Below are positions 35,410 to 44,293 of a DNA stretch of 64,000 bases, one piece after another. Made by a program: the position numbers and the translations under genes. The notes beneath the pieces were generated by a model. The model was not told where the DNA came from, ran no database searches, and saw only the letters and a list, made by a program, of their open reading frames with translations. Position 1 is the stretch's first letter. Each line of letters begins with the position of its first letter. This DNA comes from Nitrospirota bacterium (GTDB lineage: Bacteria > Nitrospirota > Nitrospiria > Nitrospirales > UBA8639), in contig RFGF01000017.1 of NCBI GenBank assembly GCA_003695915.1, forward strand, positions 1 to 64,000. Direction: 5' to 3'.

Positions 35410-37083
35410 TCAAGGTGTCTGATATTCGATGGGCAATCCGAATTTCCGGGCGAGTTCCAGCTCTTTTCGTGCGTCGCGTTGCCGTCCTTGTTTCTGGTAA
35501 GCCACTGATAAAAAGTAGTGCAACTCCGGATTGTCTGCTAGAGCTTGCACCCCGTTTTCGAGAAGCGGAAGACCTTCACTGATGTCGCCTCGGTTCACCA
35601 AAACCCATCCAAGATTCGCCATGACTAAAGGATCCTGCGGCCGAGAGGCATACAGAGATCGCATCAGTCGCTCCGCTTCCCGAAGATTTTTGTGCAATTT
35701 CACATAAGTCAGCGCCAAATTGTTCATGGCTGCAGCAAAATCCGGTTGCCGCTGGAGTGCCGCCTCATAGGCCTTCGCAGCTTGCTCCCACTCATGTTCA
35801 TGTTCGTGGATCAGGCCGAGATGATAATACAGTTCTGGATGGTCGGGGGCGGCCTGAATCCCCTTTTCCAGCAGAGTTTTTGCGGTCTTCATGTGGTGGG
35901 AAGCGGCTGCGAGATTGGCCAGATGAATCCATGCTTGCGCCAACCTCGGATCGAGCTCTATGGCAGTCGTCAAAGCTTGTTTGGCGCCCTTTGGTTGTTT
36001 CAAGCCTAATTTCAAAAGCCCCAGCAACAAATGCCCTTCGGCAAAGTCGGGATATTTTTGGGTCAGGGTTTCGAGTGTGGTTTTTGCCTGCTGAACCTGA
36101 CCCTCGCTGGCCTGAATTTTTGCCAAAAGAGTATAGGCATCCGGAAAGGCACCCTGTTTCACAAGGCCTTGCAGGATCTCCAAGGCTTGCGATGTTTCGC
36201 GGTTGTCCAACAAGGTAAGGGCAAGCTCAAAACGAGCAATAGGATCAGCGTCTGGCAAATCGGCGGCCCGTTGGAAGGCTGTTTTCGCGCCTTGAAAATC
36301 TCCGAGTTCCCGTCGCACTCGGCCGAGCTCGATCCAGACTTCGGGAAACGTCGGATACTTTGATGCTAGTGTGGCGAGAAGGCGTTGCGCATCTTCAGTC
36401 TTTCCTTTTGCGCGGAGGAGAAGAGCCTGGACTAAAGGGTAACCAGGGAGAGATTGGCAATGTGCATCACAAAACATGAGACGTTGTTGAGCCAGGTCAA
36501 TGTTCCCAACAGCGATGTACCACTGGATCAATTGAAGCAGGGCTTGGGCGCCTTGCTCTCCCCTAGTGGGAACGACCTGCTCGAGATGGCGAATGCCCTC
36601 CTCGAGTTTTCCGCGCAGGGCAGCAATTCTTGCGAGATAGATATGCGAAGTCACATCCTTAGGAGCCACACGGAGGTATCGCTGAAATTGGGGCTCCGCC
36701 TCGGCATACCGGCCTTGGTGAAACAGGACTTTTCCATACACCACATGAATTGCCCTAGGGGTTCCCGAAAGTTTGAGGGCCTGACGCAAAGCCTGTTCCG
36801 CGCCGGACAGATCACCGGCATTGGCACGCATGATCCCATCGAGCTCATGTGCGGCTACGAGCATAGGGTTCTTACGCAAAATGGCATCCAACATTTCCCG
36901 TGCCGCCTGTTGATCGCCACGGGCCAAGGCGCTGAGCACCGGCGTGAGAATATGCTGGCTGCGAGGAGGTGAAGGAGCAATATCCTGGTAGGATCCAAAA
37001 GACCGTAAGGTGACACCCTGGACCGTCAAACTCGATCCTAGGACAAGCAAGAGCCCCATAAGAAGCGATAACATGATTTTCAC
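35410..37083 (-). CDS. exported TPR-repeat protein
   Basis: A 557-residue protein with a signal peptide (KIMLSLLMGLLLVLG) followed by about twelve to fourteen TPR-type repeats, for example HLEQVVPTRG, YPTFPEVWIELGRVRRELGD, YPDFAEGHLLLGLLKLG, DPRLAQAWIHLANLAAA and HPELYYHLGLIHEHEHEWE. GTG 37083 is chosen as start because GGAGGAG lies just upstream and the signal sequence begins directly. There is no lipobox Cys. It lies next to a PEP-CTERM gene and a PEP-CTERM remnant; PEP-CTERM/exopolysaccharide loci often include large TPR proteins, which is suggestive only. Confidence 0.8.
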   Translation of the reverse strand: MKIMLSLLMGLLLVLGSSLTVQGVTLRSFGSYQDIAPSPPRSQHILTPVLSALARGDQQAAREMLDAILRKNPMLVAAHELDGIMRANAGDLSGAEQALRQALKLSGTPRAIHVVYGKVLFHQGRYAEAEPQFQRYLRVAPKDVTSHIYLARIAALRGKLEEGIRHLEQVVPTRGEQGAQALLQLIQWYIAVGNIDLAQQRLMFCDAHCQSLPGYPLVQALLLRAKGKTEDAQRLLATLASKYPTFPEVWIELGRVRRELGDFQGAKTAFQRAADLPDADPIARFELALTLLDNRETSQALEILQGLVKQGAFPDAYTLLAKIQASEGQVQQAKTTLETLTQKYPDFAEGHLLLGLLKLGLKQPKGAKQALTTAIELDPRLAQAWIHLANLAAASHHMKTAKTLLEKGIQAAPDHPELYYHLGLIHEHEHEWEQAAKAYEAALQRQPDFAAAMNNLALTYVKLHKNLREAERLMRSLYASRPQDPLVMANLGWVLVNRGDISEGLPLLENGVQALADNPELHYFLSVAYQKQGRQRDARKELELARKFGLPIEYQTP

Positions 37084-37435
37084 GGTCTCCTCCAAGCAGA
37101 TGAGAAAGGGTGAATGTGCCTACTGGAGCATGGCACAGGATGTATATTCGGAACCTAGATTCACGGCAACCTCGTTTTGGGATCGTCGTCTTGTCGACTC
37201 GAACGTAAGTCAGAAAATAACGTGCACAAATGATTGGTAGTCAAACCAACCACTTCGACGATGATGAACTGCTCTTCAGCATGGGTGCGTTCACTGTAAC
37301 TTTTTCTAATTGTTCTCACTTCGGCGAATCACCGGTCGGGCTTAATCATCGAGGTCGAAAGTCGGGATCGACAATTCAAAAATTCGGACAATGCTCGACT
37401 AGGGAAAGCAATGACAACAGCTTCGGCGCAAGTTG

Positions 37436-37469
37436 AAAAGCCGCCTTCCCGAATAGAAAGGCGGCTTTT
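37436..37469. terminator. bidirectional intrinsic terminator
   Basis: AAAAGCCGCCTT and AAGGCGGCTTTT form a near-perfect hairpin around a short loop, with T-runs on both strands. It lies about 50 bases beyond the stop of the leftward PEP-CTERM gene. The remainder of 37084-37519 holds no recognisable gene. Confidence 0.85.
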
Positions 37470-37519
37470 GTGGATTTTTTTGCCGACGACAGATACGGCC
37501 GACAGGCCGGAGAGGTCGG

Positions 37520-38641
37520 TCAGTGGCGTTTCCTCTGAAACCGGGATGCCGCAACGAGACCGACCACCCCTGTCCCGATCAGCAAGGCCGTGCCGGGGAT
37601 CGGCAAAGAACCACCTGGAGGCGGTGCCGCTTGGCTGAGGTTAATGGTCAAGAGACCGATATCGGTCAGCTGGCCATCGGAGACCTGCACTTGCGCCACA
37701 TATTGACCGACAGGCGATCCGGTTGTATCCCAGGAAAACAACTGCGTCGAGGGGTCGAACGTCGGGGCCAGGTTGTTCGGGCCGAGGAGGCCGACGAAAC
37801 TCCAGGTCAAGGGGTCATTGTTGGGATCCGTCGCCGTAAAGGTATGCGTGACGGTGTCTCCGACCAATGCGTTGATCGTAAAGTCATTGACGATTGGAGC
37901 TCGATTCGACGCGGTATTCACAGCGTCGAACAACCAGTCGAACTCAACGAAGCTGCCGTCGCTGTTGTGAATATTACCACTGAAGGCGTAGTCGGCACCG
38001 GGTTGCCCAGCAGAATTGTCAAGGTACCCGCTGGTGCTGGAGCCCGGAATGAACAACGCCCCGGTATTGGGATCGATGGTGAATCCCGGAGGCTGCGAGA
38101 CGATACCGTTGTTGAGTGCTTGATCGTATGTCAGCGTCCCACCATTTCCCGATACGGCACCCAGATTGCCGGCGTAATTCACCCCCCGGACGACTTCCGG
38201 TTGGATGGCGCTAAAGTTAAACAAGATGGGGGAGTTCGCGTTCGTCCCATCCCAGATGATCCGGGAATTCATGGTCCAACTGGATGCAAAGGCGTTTCGG
38301 ATGCCATGTACCCGGCAGCAGGAGCCCCAAGAAATGTTATAGGTGCCTGCTGCGGTGAGCTGTCTGGTGTGCACCTGCACGCGTTTGGCGAAACGCGCAT
38401 CGGATTGATCGACCGTATTGCTGATTTGCGTCATGCTGCTTCCATTCACCCGTGGGGAAGCGTTGCTCACGGCATCCTTTCTCCAAAAACTCGTGGTGGT
38501 CACGGTTAACAGACCACTGGAATCGATGCTTGGGACCATAGCCGCGCCCCGAAAATGGGACGCCTCCGCGGCTAAGGGAACTGCTAGACAGAGCCCGACG
38601 AGGGCCACTGCCCATGTGAATCTCGACCTGCGTGTGTTCAT
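37520..38641 (-). CDS. PEP-CTERM-type exported surface protein with Ig-like domain
   Basis: A 373-residue secreted protein. The signal peptide (WAVALVGLCLAVPLAAEA) is followed by ASHFRGAAM. Middle domains have Cys (WGSCCRVHG) and a putative-Ig/cadherin-like module near the C-terminus (NRAPIVNDFTINALVGDTVT, then DPNNDPLTW). The C-terminal sorting signal is PIPGTALLIGTGVVGLVAAS followed by RFQRKRH, a PEP-CTERM variant without the Glu. Such proteins are processed by an exosortase and often attach to extracellular matrix. GGGAGGG precedes ATG 38641, a terminator follows, and a sigma-54-like site lies upstream. Confidence 0.85.
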   Translation of the reverse strand: MNTRRSRFTWAVALVGLCLAVPLAAEASHFRGAAMVPSIDSSGLLTVTTTSFWRKDAVSNASPRVNGSSMTQISNTVDQSDARFAKRVQVHTRQLTAAGTYNISWGSCCRVHGIRNAFASSWTMNSRIIWDGTNANSPILFNFSAIQPEVVRGVNYAGNLGAVSGNGGTLTYDQALNNGIVSQPPGFTIDPNTGALFIPGSSTSGYLDNSAGQPGADYAFSGNIHNSDGSFVEFDWLFDAVNTASNRAPIVNDFTINALVGDTVTHTFTATDPNNDPLTWSFVGLLGPNNLAPTFDPSTQLFSWDTTGSPVGQYVAQVQVSDGQLTDIGLLTINLSQAAPPPGGSLPIPGTALLIGTGVVGLVAASRFQRKRH

Positions 38642-38698
38642 CGTATACCCTCCCTAAAAAAATTTTTATAAATGAAAATCGCTGTCGTCTTTTGCTCT

Positions 38699-38714
38699 AA
38701 CAATTGCCATGCCA
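38699..38714 (-). promoter_or_regulatory. sigma-54-like -24/-12 site upstream of the PEP-CTERM gene
   Basis: On the minus strand TGGCATGGCAATTGTT matches the spacing of TGGCACN5TTGC, with the -24 GG intact and the -12 GC read as GT. It lies about 58 bases upstream of ATG 38641. PEP-CTERM genes are known to be sigma-54-controlled in some bacteria. Confidence 0.35.
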
Positions 38715-38779
38715 CAACCAAACCATCGAGCCACAACTCCCGACTCTGTGCATCTAACCCTTTGAAATCTCGATAACAT

Positions 38780-39010
38780 TTGAGCAAGGCCATCGAACGG
38801 AATATACGTATTTATACGTTTCATCCATGTACGGAGTACGTAAAGGCGATCGACATCCTCGAACGAGCAGGGATTGCAGCAACATCGAAAAACATCGACG
38901 ATCAAATTCCCAACGATCAAGAACTATTCTCAACGGCGCAGCCAAATACATTGCCTTTCGCCTGTCGATCATTTTTACGCTCATTCGCCTATGCGGTTAG
39001 CTGTTACTAG
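38780..39010 (+). pseudogene. decayed glutaredoxin-like fragment
   Basis: This 76-residue ORF reads IRIYTFHPCTEYVKAIDILE then RAGIAATSKNIDD, aligning with the glutaredoxin start (xVYTxxxCPYCxxAKxLLxxKG). The second active-site Cys is Tyr (CTEY instead of CPYC), and the usual TVPxVF segment dissolves after NTLPF, where a frame change appears. No ribosome binding site is visible. I read it as a decayed glutaredoxin gene; a functional monothiol form is unlikely because the C-terminal half is absent. Confidence 0.45.
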
Positions 39011-39230
39011 CGATCTCCAAGAGAACGATTCTTTTGGCATTTCCGAATGCGGTCCGACATTCGTTCAAGCAACAGCCTCAACCAATACTTCAGCACATCG
39101 GTGTTCGTTGACAGCGAGAGAACGCGGTTTTTAGAATTTTGTTCAGTCCCGCACCGCAGGCGAGACGCTTCTCGGCGAGCTCGATTGATTCCCCTTCTCT
39201 CCTGACACTATCAATCGACGAGGAGATGAT

Positions 39231-39470
39231 ATGGACACGGTTCCTTTTCCACACATTGTTCGAATCCTGGAAGTGACGGATCGTCTGGGCCTGTCCCGGG
39301 AATGGGTGGAAATCCCCTTATCGACCGCAAGTCCGGGAAGCGTCAAAAAGCTGCCGAATGGAAAAGTGGAGATCGTGGTGGATGCCGAGGTGCCGTTCGA
39401 CGAATGGCTCGCGGCGTTGGAGGGAAAGATTCAGGCGCTGATGAACGAGGAGCCTCCTTCACCATCTTGA
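39231..39470 (+). CDS. small conserved hypothetical protein
   Basis: A 79-residue acidic soluble protein with a strong ribosome binding site (GAGGAG before ATG 39231). Segments such as FPHIVRILEVTDRLGLSREW and GKVEIVVDAEVPFDEWLAAL look like a compact alpha/beta domain. No family is recognised. It is followed by another small ORF on the same strand. Confidence 0.6.
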   Translation: MDTVPFPHIVRILEVTDRLGLSREWVEIPLSTASPGSVKKLPNGKVEIVVDAEVPFDEWLAALEGKIQALMNEEPPSPS

Positions 39471-39562
39471 GAGGATCGGGGCGGAATGCACCACAGGCAG
39501 CGGCGACTGCCTGTGCATGCGCTCAAATAGCCCGTGCGAGACGAGCGTTTCGGCGAGAAACT

Positions 39563-39769
39563 ATGGCAGTGCGTGACCGAGAGTGGCCGGGATATACGAT
39601 CTGGTATTGTTGCCCGGCATGCGGAAGGCTCTGGACATTTCAAGGCACTGATGTGGTCGCCCTGGACCCTCAGTATGCCTTGGGACCTGCTCGCGCCAGC
39701 GAAGGCGTCCGAGCCCGAACCTGTGCGGTATGCGAGGGAACGGCGGATGCCCCGGCGGCTGAAATTTAA
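39563..39769 (+). CDS. small zinc-ribbon-like protein
   Basis: A 68-residue ORF with two Cys pairs: YCCPACGRLW and RTCAVCEG. The CPxCG...CxxC arrangement is the zinc-ribbon pattern, and WTFQGTDVV between the pairs fits beta structure. No strong ribosome binding site is visible; translation could follow from the upstream small gene. Longer overlapping frames in the same stretch lack such a pattern and are rejected. Confidence 0.5.
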   Translation: MAVRDREWPGYTIWYCCPACGRLWTFQGTDVVALDPQYALGPARASEGVRARTCAVCEGTADAPAAEI

Positions 39770-39843
39770 GCTGATTAACCCCGAAACTTTGTCGTGTCGA
39801 CAAAGAGCACTGGCAAGAAACGATTCGGCTGGGTGCTTGAGTG

Positions 39844-40269
39844 TTACGCCAACGAGACAGATTGGCCTTTGACGTCGGTCTCGCCTTCGCGCACGACCGT
39901 CCGCTCGACCGCCCATTCCAGAGGGGTGACGCGAAAGAGATGGCCTTTGAGCGTATAAAATTCGCCTTCGGAGATTTCTACCCGATCCCCTTCGGTCAAT
40001 TTCATGTCCAACACCACCCGACCTGTTTCGTTATTCGTCAATCGCACGCTCGTCGCCGTTTTCTCCAATCGATACATCCCTCGCTCGTTGATGACCAACG
40101 AACTAGCTTCCAGCTTACCATGCAGGCGTCCATGCTCGTCGAACAACGCGAAATTCACGCGCAACGGTCCTCCTGGCCTGGGAACGATAATTTCGATTTG
40201 CGGTAATCCCTCGATTTGAATGAGGCCATCGGCGTTTCGATACCAGTGAGGTCCCACTTTAATATCCAT
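39844..40269 (-). CDS. conserved hypothetical beta-rich protein
   Basis: A 141-residue protein with repeated strand-like segments: QIEIIVPRPGGPLRVNFALF, GRLHGKLEASSLVINERGMY and LTEGDRVEISEGEFYTLKG. AAGGAG precedes ATG 40269. It has no signal peptide or membrane helix. I do not recognise the family; the overall look is of a small beta-barrel or sandwich. Confidence 0.6.
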   Translation of the reverse strand: MDIKVGPHWYRNADGLIQIEGLPQIEIIVPRPGGPLRVNFALFDEHGRLHGKLEASSLVINERGMYRLEKTATSVRLTNNETGRVVLDMKLTEGDRVEISEGEFYTLKGHLFRVTPLEWAVERTVVREGETDVKGQSVSLA

Positions 40270-40437
40270 GAAGCACTCCTTGATTGAACACGTCTATTTT
40301 GTCTCGACTATCTTTGTCTCGAGTATCTTGCGTTTCGATACGGAATTACGACCGGTTCCGCTCTCGAAGGCGCTGTTGCATTCCGCCTTGACTCCACAAA
40401 AACACGCCAGGTCCGTGCTCGGACTGAACAGCGCACC

Positions 40438-40650
40438 TCACCGTTTTTTTATGCGATTGAGGATCAATGCGATACATCCTCCCAACAGTCCCCCTCCCAC
40501 AATCGGTGGGGCGAGCTCGACCAATTTGACTTCCCAAAACGGTTCCTGAGTCAGGAGCAAATCGCGGATTCCGCCCTGGATCATGATCACGGCCATTGCC
40601 ATCAGCGAGCCGATCATGAACCACCATCGAAAAATTTTAAACGATTCCAT
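40438..40650 (-). CDS. small two-helix membrane protein
   Basis: A 70-residue protein with two predicted membrane segments (WWFMIGSLMAMAVIMIQGG and PPIVGGGLLGGCIALIL) and a basic C-terminus NRIKKR. GAGG is correctly placed before ATG 40650, favouring it over the longer frame from 40689. It is 105 bases downstream of comM on the same strand. Function is unknown. Confidence 0.6.
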   Translation of the reverse strand: MESFKIFRWWFMIGSLMAMAVIMIQGGIRDLLLTQEPFWEVKLVELAPPIVGGGLLGGCIALILNRIKKR

Positions 40651-40755
40651 ATGCGCCTCGGAACCCGGCTTTGTTCGAGACCGATCCAATCGCAGAATGA
40701 CTCTCTTGATGCTTCTTGGCGATGCCCTCCCATCCCAGCTTCGTCTTCGCCATGC

Positions 40756-42282
40756 TCAAGCAGATACAGGGCGATCGAGTGCCCGATATTGAATCGCTTC
40801 CGCCACGTGCATCGTCGCAATCCGCTCTGCTTCATCCAAATCAGCGATCGTGCGTGCGACGCGCAGGATACGACCGAAGGCCCGAGCAGAAAAGCCGAGT
40901 TTTGAAACCGCTTGTTCGAGGAGGGCCCGTCCCGCACCATCGAGCCGGCAATAAGATGCGATCTGCCTGGGTTTGAGTTGGGCGTTATTAAAAATACCTT
41001 CCGTAGCATACCGGTGGATTTGCCGTTGCCGTGCCATCGTCACGCGTGTTCGGATCGCTGTCGACGACTCGGCGGGTTCCCCGCGAGAGAGTTCCCCAAC
41101 CGGCACAGCCGGTACTTCTAGCTGCAGGTCCAGACGATCCATCAACGGCCCGGAGAGCCGTCCACGATACCGGCGAATCTGATGGGGCGTGCACAGGCAT
41201 TCGTGTGCGGGATCGCCGAGATACCCGCAGGGACAGGGATTCATCGCCGCCACCAGCATAAATCGAGCCGGATACGTGATCGAAGCATTGACCCGCGTGA
41301 CCGTTACCGTCCCGTTCTCCAAAGGTTGACGCAGCCCATCCAGCACGGCCCGCCGAAATTCCAACACTTCATCGAGGAACAGTACGCCATGGTGTGCGAG
41401 AGAGACTTCTCCAGGCCGAGGCATCGTTCCTCCACCGATCAGTCCGGCCTCGGAAATCGTATGATGCGGCGCACGGAACGGACGGGCGACCAATAGCGGT
41501 TGGCCGTGAGGAAGCAAACCGGCCACACTGTGGACTTGGCTGGCTTCGATCCGCTCTTGGCGATTCATGGGCGGGAGAATGCCTGCCAATCGCTGAGCCA
41601 GCATGGTTTTTCCGGATCCGGGTGGCCCTACCAATAGGACATGGTGGCCACCAGCGGCCGCCACCTCGAGCGCCCGCTTGGCCTGGGCCTGTCCCTTCAC
41701 ATCGGCGAAATCGTCTTCCACTGATGGACACCCGATGCCGATCGCAGAAGCGTCGACGGAGGTAGGGGACATCTGTACAGCCCCGTTCAAAAACTCGATG
41801 ACTTGCGGCAAAGTTTTCACGCCGTATACCGTAGCGCCCTCGACGACGGCCGCTTCTTCGGCGTTGTCAACCGGGAGCACGAGCGGATGCACGCCTCGAC
41901 ACCGAATCCCCAACGACAAGGCACCGGGAACCGGTTTCACCCGTCCATCCAATGACAACTCCCCCACTAGGACATACGGGGCCACCGCCTCCTGGCTCAC
42001 GAGGCCTTCGGCCACCAGCATGGCTACGGCAATGGCTAAATCGAGCCCCGATCCTTCTTTTTTGACATCTGCGGGGGCCAAATTCACCGTGATCTTCTTC
42101 GCCGGAAATCGAAATCCTGTGTTTTTGAGCGCCGCGCGTACTCGATCTCGACTTTCGCGGACTGTGGTATCGGGCAGGCCGACGATTGAAAACTGCGGGA
42201 GTCCGCTTCCGATATCGACTTCCACATCGATGAGATGCGCATCTAAACCCACGAGGGTCGCGCTCAACACCTTTGCCAGCAC
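40756..42282 (-). CDS. comM: ComM/YifB-type magnesium-chelatase-like AAA+ protein
   Basis: A 508-residue AAA+ protein. ComM is a helicase that extends branch migration during natural transformation. The N-terminal Lon-like domain has GLPQFSIVGLPD, TVNLAPADVKKEGSGLDLA and YVLVGELSLDGRVKPV. The AAA+ part has VGPPGSGKTMLAQRL, HHTISEAGLIGGG, GVLFLDEVLEF and MNPCPCGYLGD. The C-terminal domain ends SKLGFSARAFGRILRVART. GTG 42282 behind AGGAGG is the start; an upstream in-frame ATG would add an unrelated leader. Presence of comM hints at transformation competence or recombination. Confidence 0.93.
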   Translation of the reverse strand: MLAKVLSATLVGLDAHLIDVEVDIGSGLPQFSIVGLPDTTVRESRDRVRAALKNTGFRFPAKKITVNLAPADVKKEGSGLDLAIAVAMLVAEGLVSQEAVAPYVLVGELSLDGRVKPVPGALSLGIRCRGVHPLVLPVDNAEEAAVVEGATVYGVKTLPQVIEFLNGAVQMSPTSVDASAIGIGCPSVEDDFADVKGQAQAKRALEVAAAGGHHVLLVGPPGSGKTMLAQRLAGILPPMNRQERIEASQVHSVAGLLPHGQPLLVARPFRAPHHTISEAGLIGGGTMPRPGEVSLAHHGVLFLDEVLEFRRAVLDGLRQPLENGTVTVTRVNASITYPARFMLVAAMNPCPCGYLGDPAHECLCTPHQIRRYRGRLSGPLMDRLDLQLEVPAVPVGELSRGEPAESSTAIRTRVTMARQRQIHRYATEGIFNNAQLKPRQIASYCRLDGAGRALLEQAVSKLGFSARAFGRILRVARTIADLDEAERIATMHVAEAIQYRALDRPVSA

Positions 42283-42482
42283 ACGATTACACCTCCTCTC
42301 GCCTCGCTCATTCCGTATAATCAGCGGGATTATAGGAAGCCGATTTCCCTTTTTGCAATTGAACGCCCGTCCAGCTTCTCCAAAAACCCATAAAGTGCGC
42401 GTGCCCTTGACTCTATGGAAATCTGCCATCTAAAGTTGACTAGTTTTCGGAGATTTTTCAATTTTTCAACAGAAGGAGGGTT

Positions 42483-42842
42483 ATGAACTCGGTCAAACGG
42501 CAACGTTGGATCACCTTGATCACCGGAGTTGCAGCACTGATGCTCAGTGTGACGATGTTCGAAGCCAGCGCATGGAGCAGCAAACCCAAAGCCACCGCCT
42601 TTACCCTCAAAGGCGAAGTGGTTGCCGTGAATACTGCCGATCACCCTCCGATCGTGATGCTGCGCGTCATCACACCGAAGGGCGAAGAAATGTTGGTTGG
42701 AGCCATCGTGCAAGAATCCACACAGATCTTGAAAAAAGGCAAAAAAGCCCGTGTCGAGGATTTAGCCGTCGGCGAACCGCTCGTCTTGACGTACCAAAAA
42801 TCAGAAATTGGGGCGCTAGCCAAATCGCTGGTCGTGCCCTAA
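42483..42842 (+). CDS. small exported protein
   Basis: A 119-residue protein with a signal peptide (WITLITGVAALMLSVTMFE then ASA) and a compact domain FTLKGEVVAVNTADHPPIVM followed by GAIVQESTQILKKGKKARVE. The latter resembles small beta-barrel proteins with a KGEVVAV start. AGGAGGG precedes ATG 42483. The next gene, for a Pal-like lipoprotein, begins 75 bases later, so both may act in the envelope. Confidence 0.65.
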   Translation: MNSVKRQRWITLITGVAALMLSVTMFEASAWSSKPKATAFTLKGEVVAVNTADHPPIVMLRVITPKGEEMLVGAIVQESTQILKKGKKARVEDLAVGEPLVLTYQKSEIGALAKSLVVP

Positions 42843-42917
42843 TTTTCAACGCTCTTGACATCACCAAATCTATTCCATTTATCAGTGGAACAATTGAACA
42901 CAATTGAGGAGAAAGGA

Positions 42918-43913
42918 ATGCCATCTTTTACGCACACTGCCAGGATGATGCTCGGAAACATCGTTGTCTTCATCGCGCTCGTCGCGCTCTCGGGCTGTGG
43001 TTCTCGATTGGAGACCACCATTATCAGCGAAGACATTCCCCCAAAACCTCCTGTGACCGAGGCGGCTCAACCAAAAGCCCCTGAGCCTGCTCTCAAGGAA
43101 GAGCCTGTCATCGAGGAAACCATGGCGTTGAGAACGGAAAAACAGCCCGGAGTGCCTTCCCTTGAGAGTCCTGTTATCCCTCCGACCCCTCCTGTTCTTC
43201 GCGAAGCGCCGCCTGGAATATCCCCTTCCGAAGAACGTCCTCAAGCCAGCGCGGCACTTGCACCTGAGGAAGCCGCACCACCGGTCGTCAGCGAACAGGT
43301 CGAAGAAGCGCCTCCGGCTCAACCGACTCGACCACCGGAAGCAGTCCCCCCCGCCGTCATCGAGCCCATCTCTCCGACCGCTCCCTTCTTGCAACCGGAA
43401 GCCGTCGCACCACCGGCCGTGGCCAAAGCCGCACCACCACATGAGCTTCCGGTGCAGCCTTCGGAAGAGGCGCTAGCCCCTTCACCATCCGCGCCTCCAC
43501 CTCCAGTGACGGCAGAAGAGCACGCTCCGCCACCGAGTGCAGCGCCTGAACCTGTTATCGCTGAAGAAGAAATTGCCGAAATGCCCATCCGGGACGTCTT
43601 CTTCGACTACGATCAGTTTGTCATTCGAAGCGATGCCGTACCAGTTCTCACTCAAAACGCGACGCTTCTGCTCAACCATTATTCCGACCGTTCGATCGTC
43701 ATCGAAGGCCACTGTGACGAACGAGGAACGCAAGCTTACAATCTGGTCCTCGGCAAGCGTCGGGCGCAAGCTGTCAAAGAATATCTCCAAGACTTGGGAG
43801 TCCCGGCCGAGAGAATGGAAATCGTGAGCTATGGAAAAGAACGGCCCTTTTGCACCGAGCACAGCTTACAATGCTGGCAACAGAATCGACGTGCCCATTT
43901 TGTTTTGAAATGA
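42918..43913 (+). CDS. pal: peptidoglycan-associated lipoprotein with long Pro-rich linker
   Basis: A 331-residue lipoprotein. The lipobox LVALSGC (Cys27) is followed by an unusually long Pro/Ala/Glu-rich region (about 30-225) and a C-terminal OmpA domain. The OmpA domain shows DVFFDYDQFVIRSDAVPVL, IVIEGHCDERGTQAYNLVLG, RRAQAVKEYLQDLGV and VSYGKERPFC, with the peptidoglycan-binding Asp and Arg visible. Pal anchors the outer membrane to peptidoglycan in the Tol-Pal system; tolA/tolB are not in the window. ATG 42918 is preferred over 42855 because AGGAGAAAGG lies just upstream. Confidence 0.88.
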   Translation: MPSFTHTARMMLGNIVVFIALVALSGCGSRLETTIISEDIPPKPPVTEAAQPKAPEPALKEEPVIEETMALRTEKQPGVPSLESPVIPPTPPVLREAPPGISPSEERPQASAALAPEEAAPPVVSEQVEEAPPAQPTRPPEAVPPAVIEPISPTAPFLQPEAVAPPAVAKAAPPHELPVQPSEEALAPSPSAPPPPVTAEEHAPPPSAAPEPVIAEEEIAEMPIRDVFFDYDQFVIRSDAVPVLTQNATLLLNHYSDRSIVIEGHCDERGTQAYNLVLGKRRAQAVKEYLQDLGVPAERMEIVSYGKERPFCTEHSLQCWQQNRRAHFVLK

Positions 43914-44293
43914 GAGGTCAGCCAAAGACGAGTTTTCATTGTCGATGAGGCACGCCGAACGGGAAACGAAAGGACACGATGAAGCGATCGGGTTTAGAGC
44001 TTTCGGAACGCTGTCCATTTCCATGGCCGTCCATCCCCTGCGAACGAGAACAACCGCAGCATGGAGCCTCTTGAACCGAGCTTCGGATGAGGTGGAAGGT
44101 GAAAGATTGAGGAGACGGCCGTGATTCTTTTCGTACGGCCTTTTCGACAGGAAAAGGTCGCCAGGGCGTCCTCTTCACGATTGCTCAACAGACCTCGACC
44201 GATCGAGCCGTAGCTGAGAGAGAAGAGACAAGATGGCCGCCACACGCGAAACATTCCAACAAAAGACATGACGCAGGCGGCCACCTCCTACCC
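43914..44293. other. intergenic region, no gene seen
   Basis: About 380 bases separate the pal-like gene from the next exported protein. Neither strand has a convincing gene and no clear terminator was found. Confidence 0.4.
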
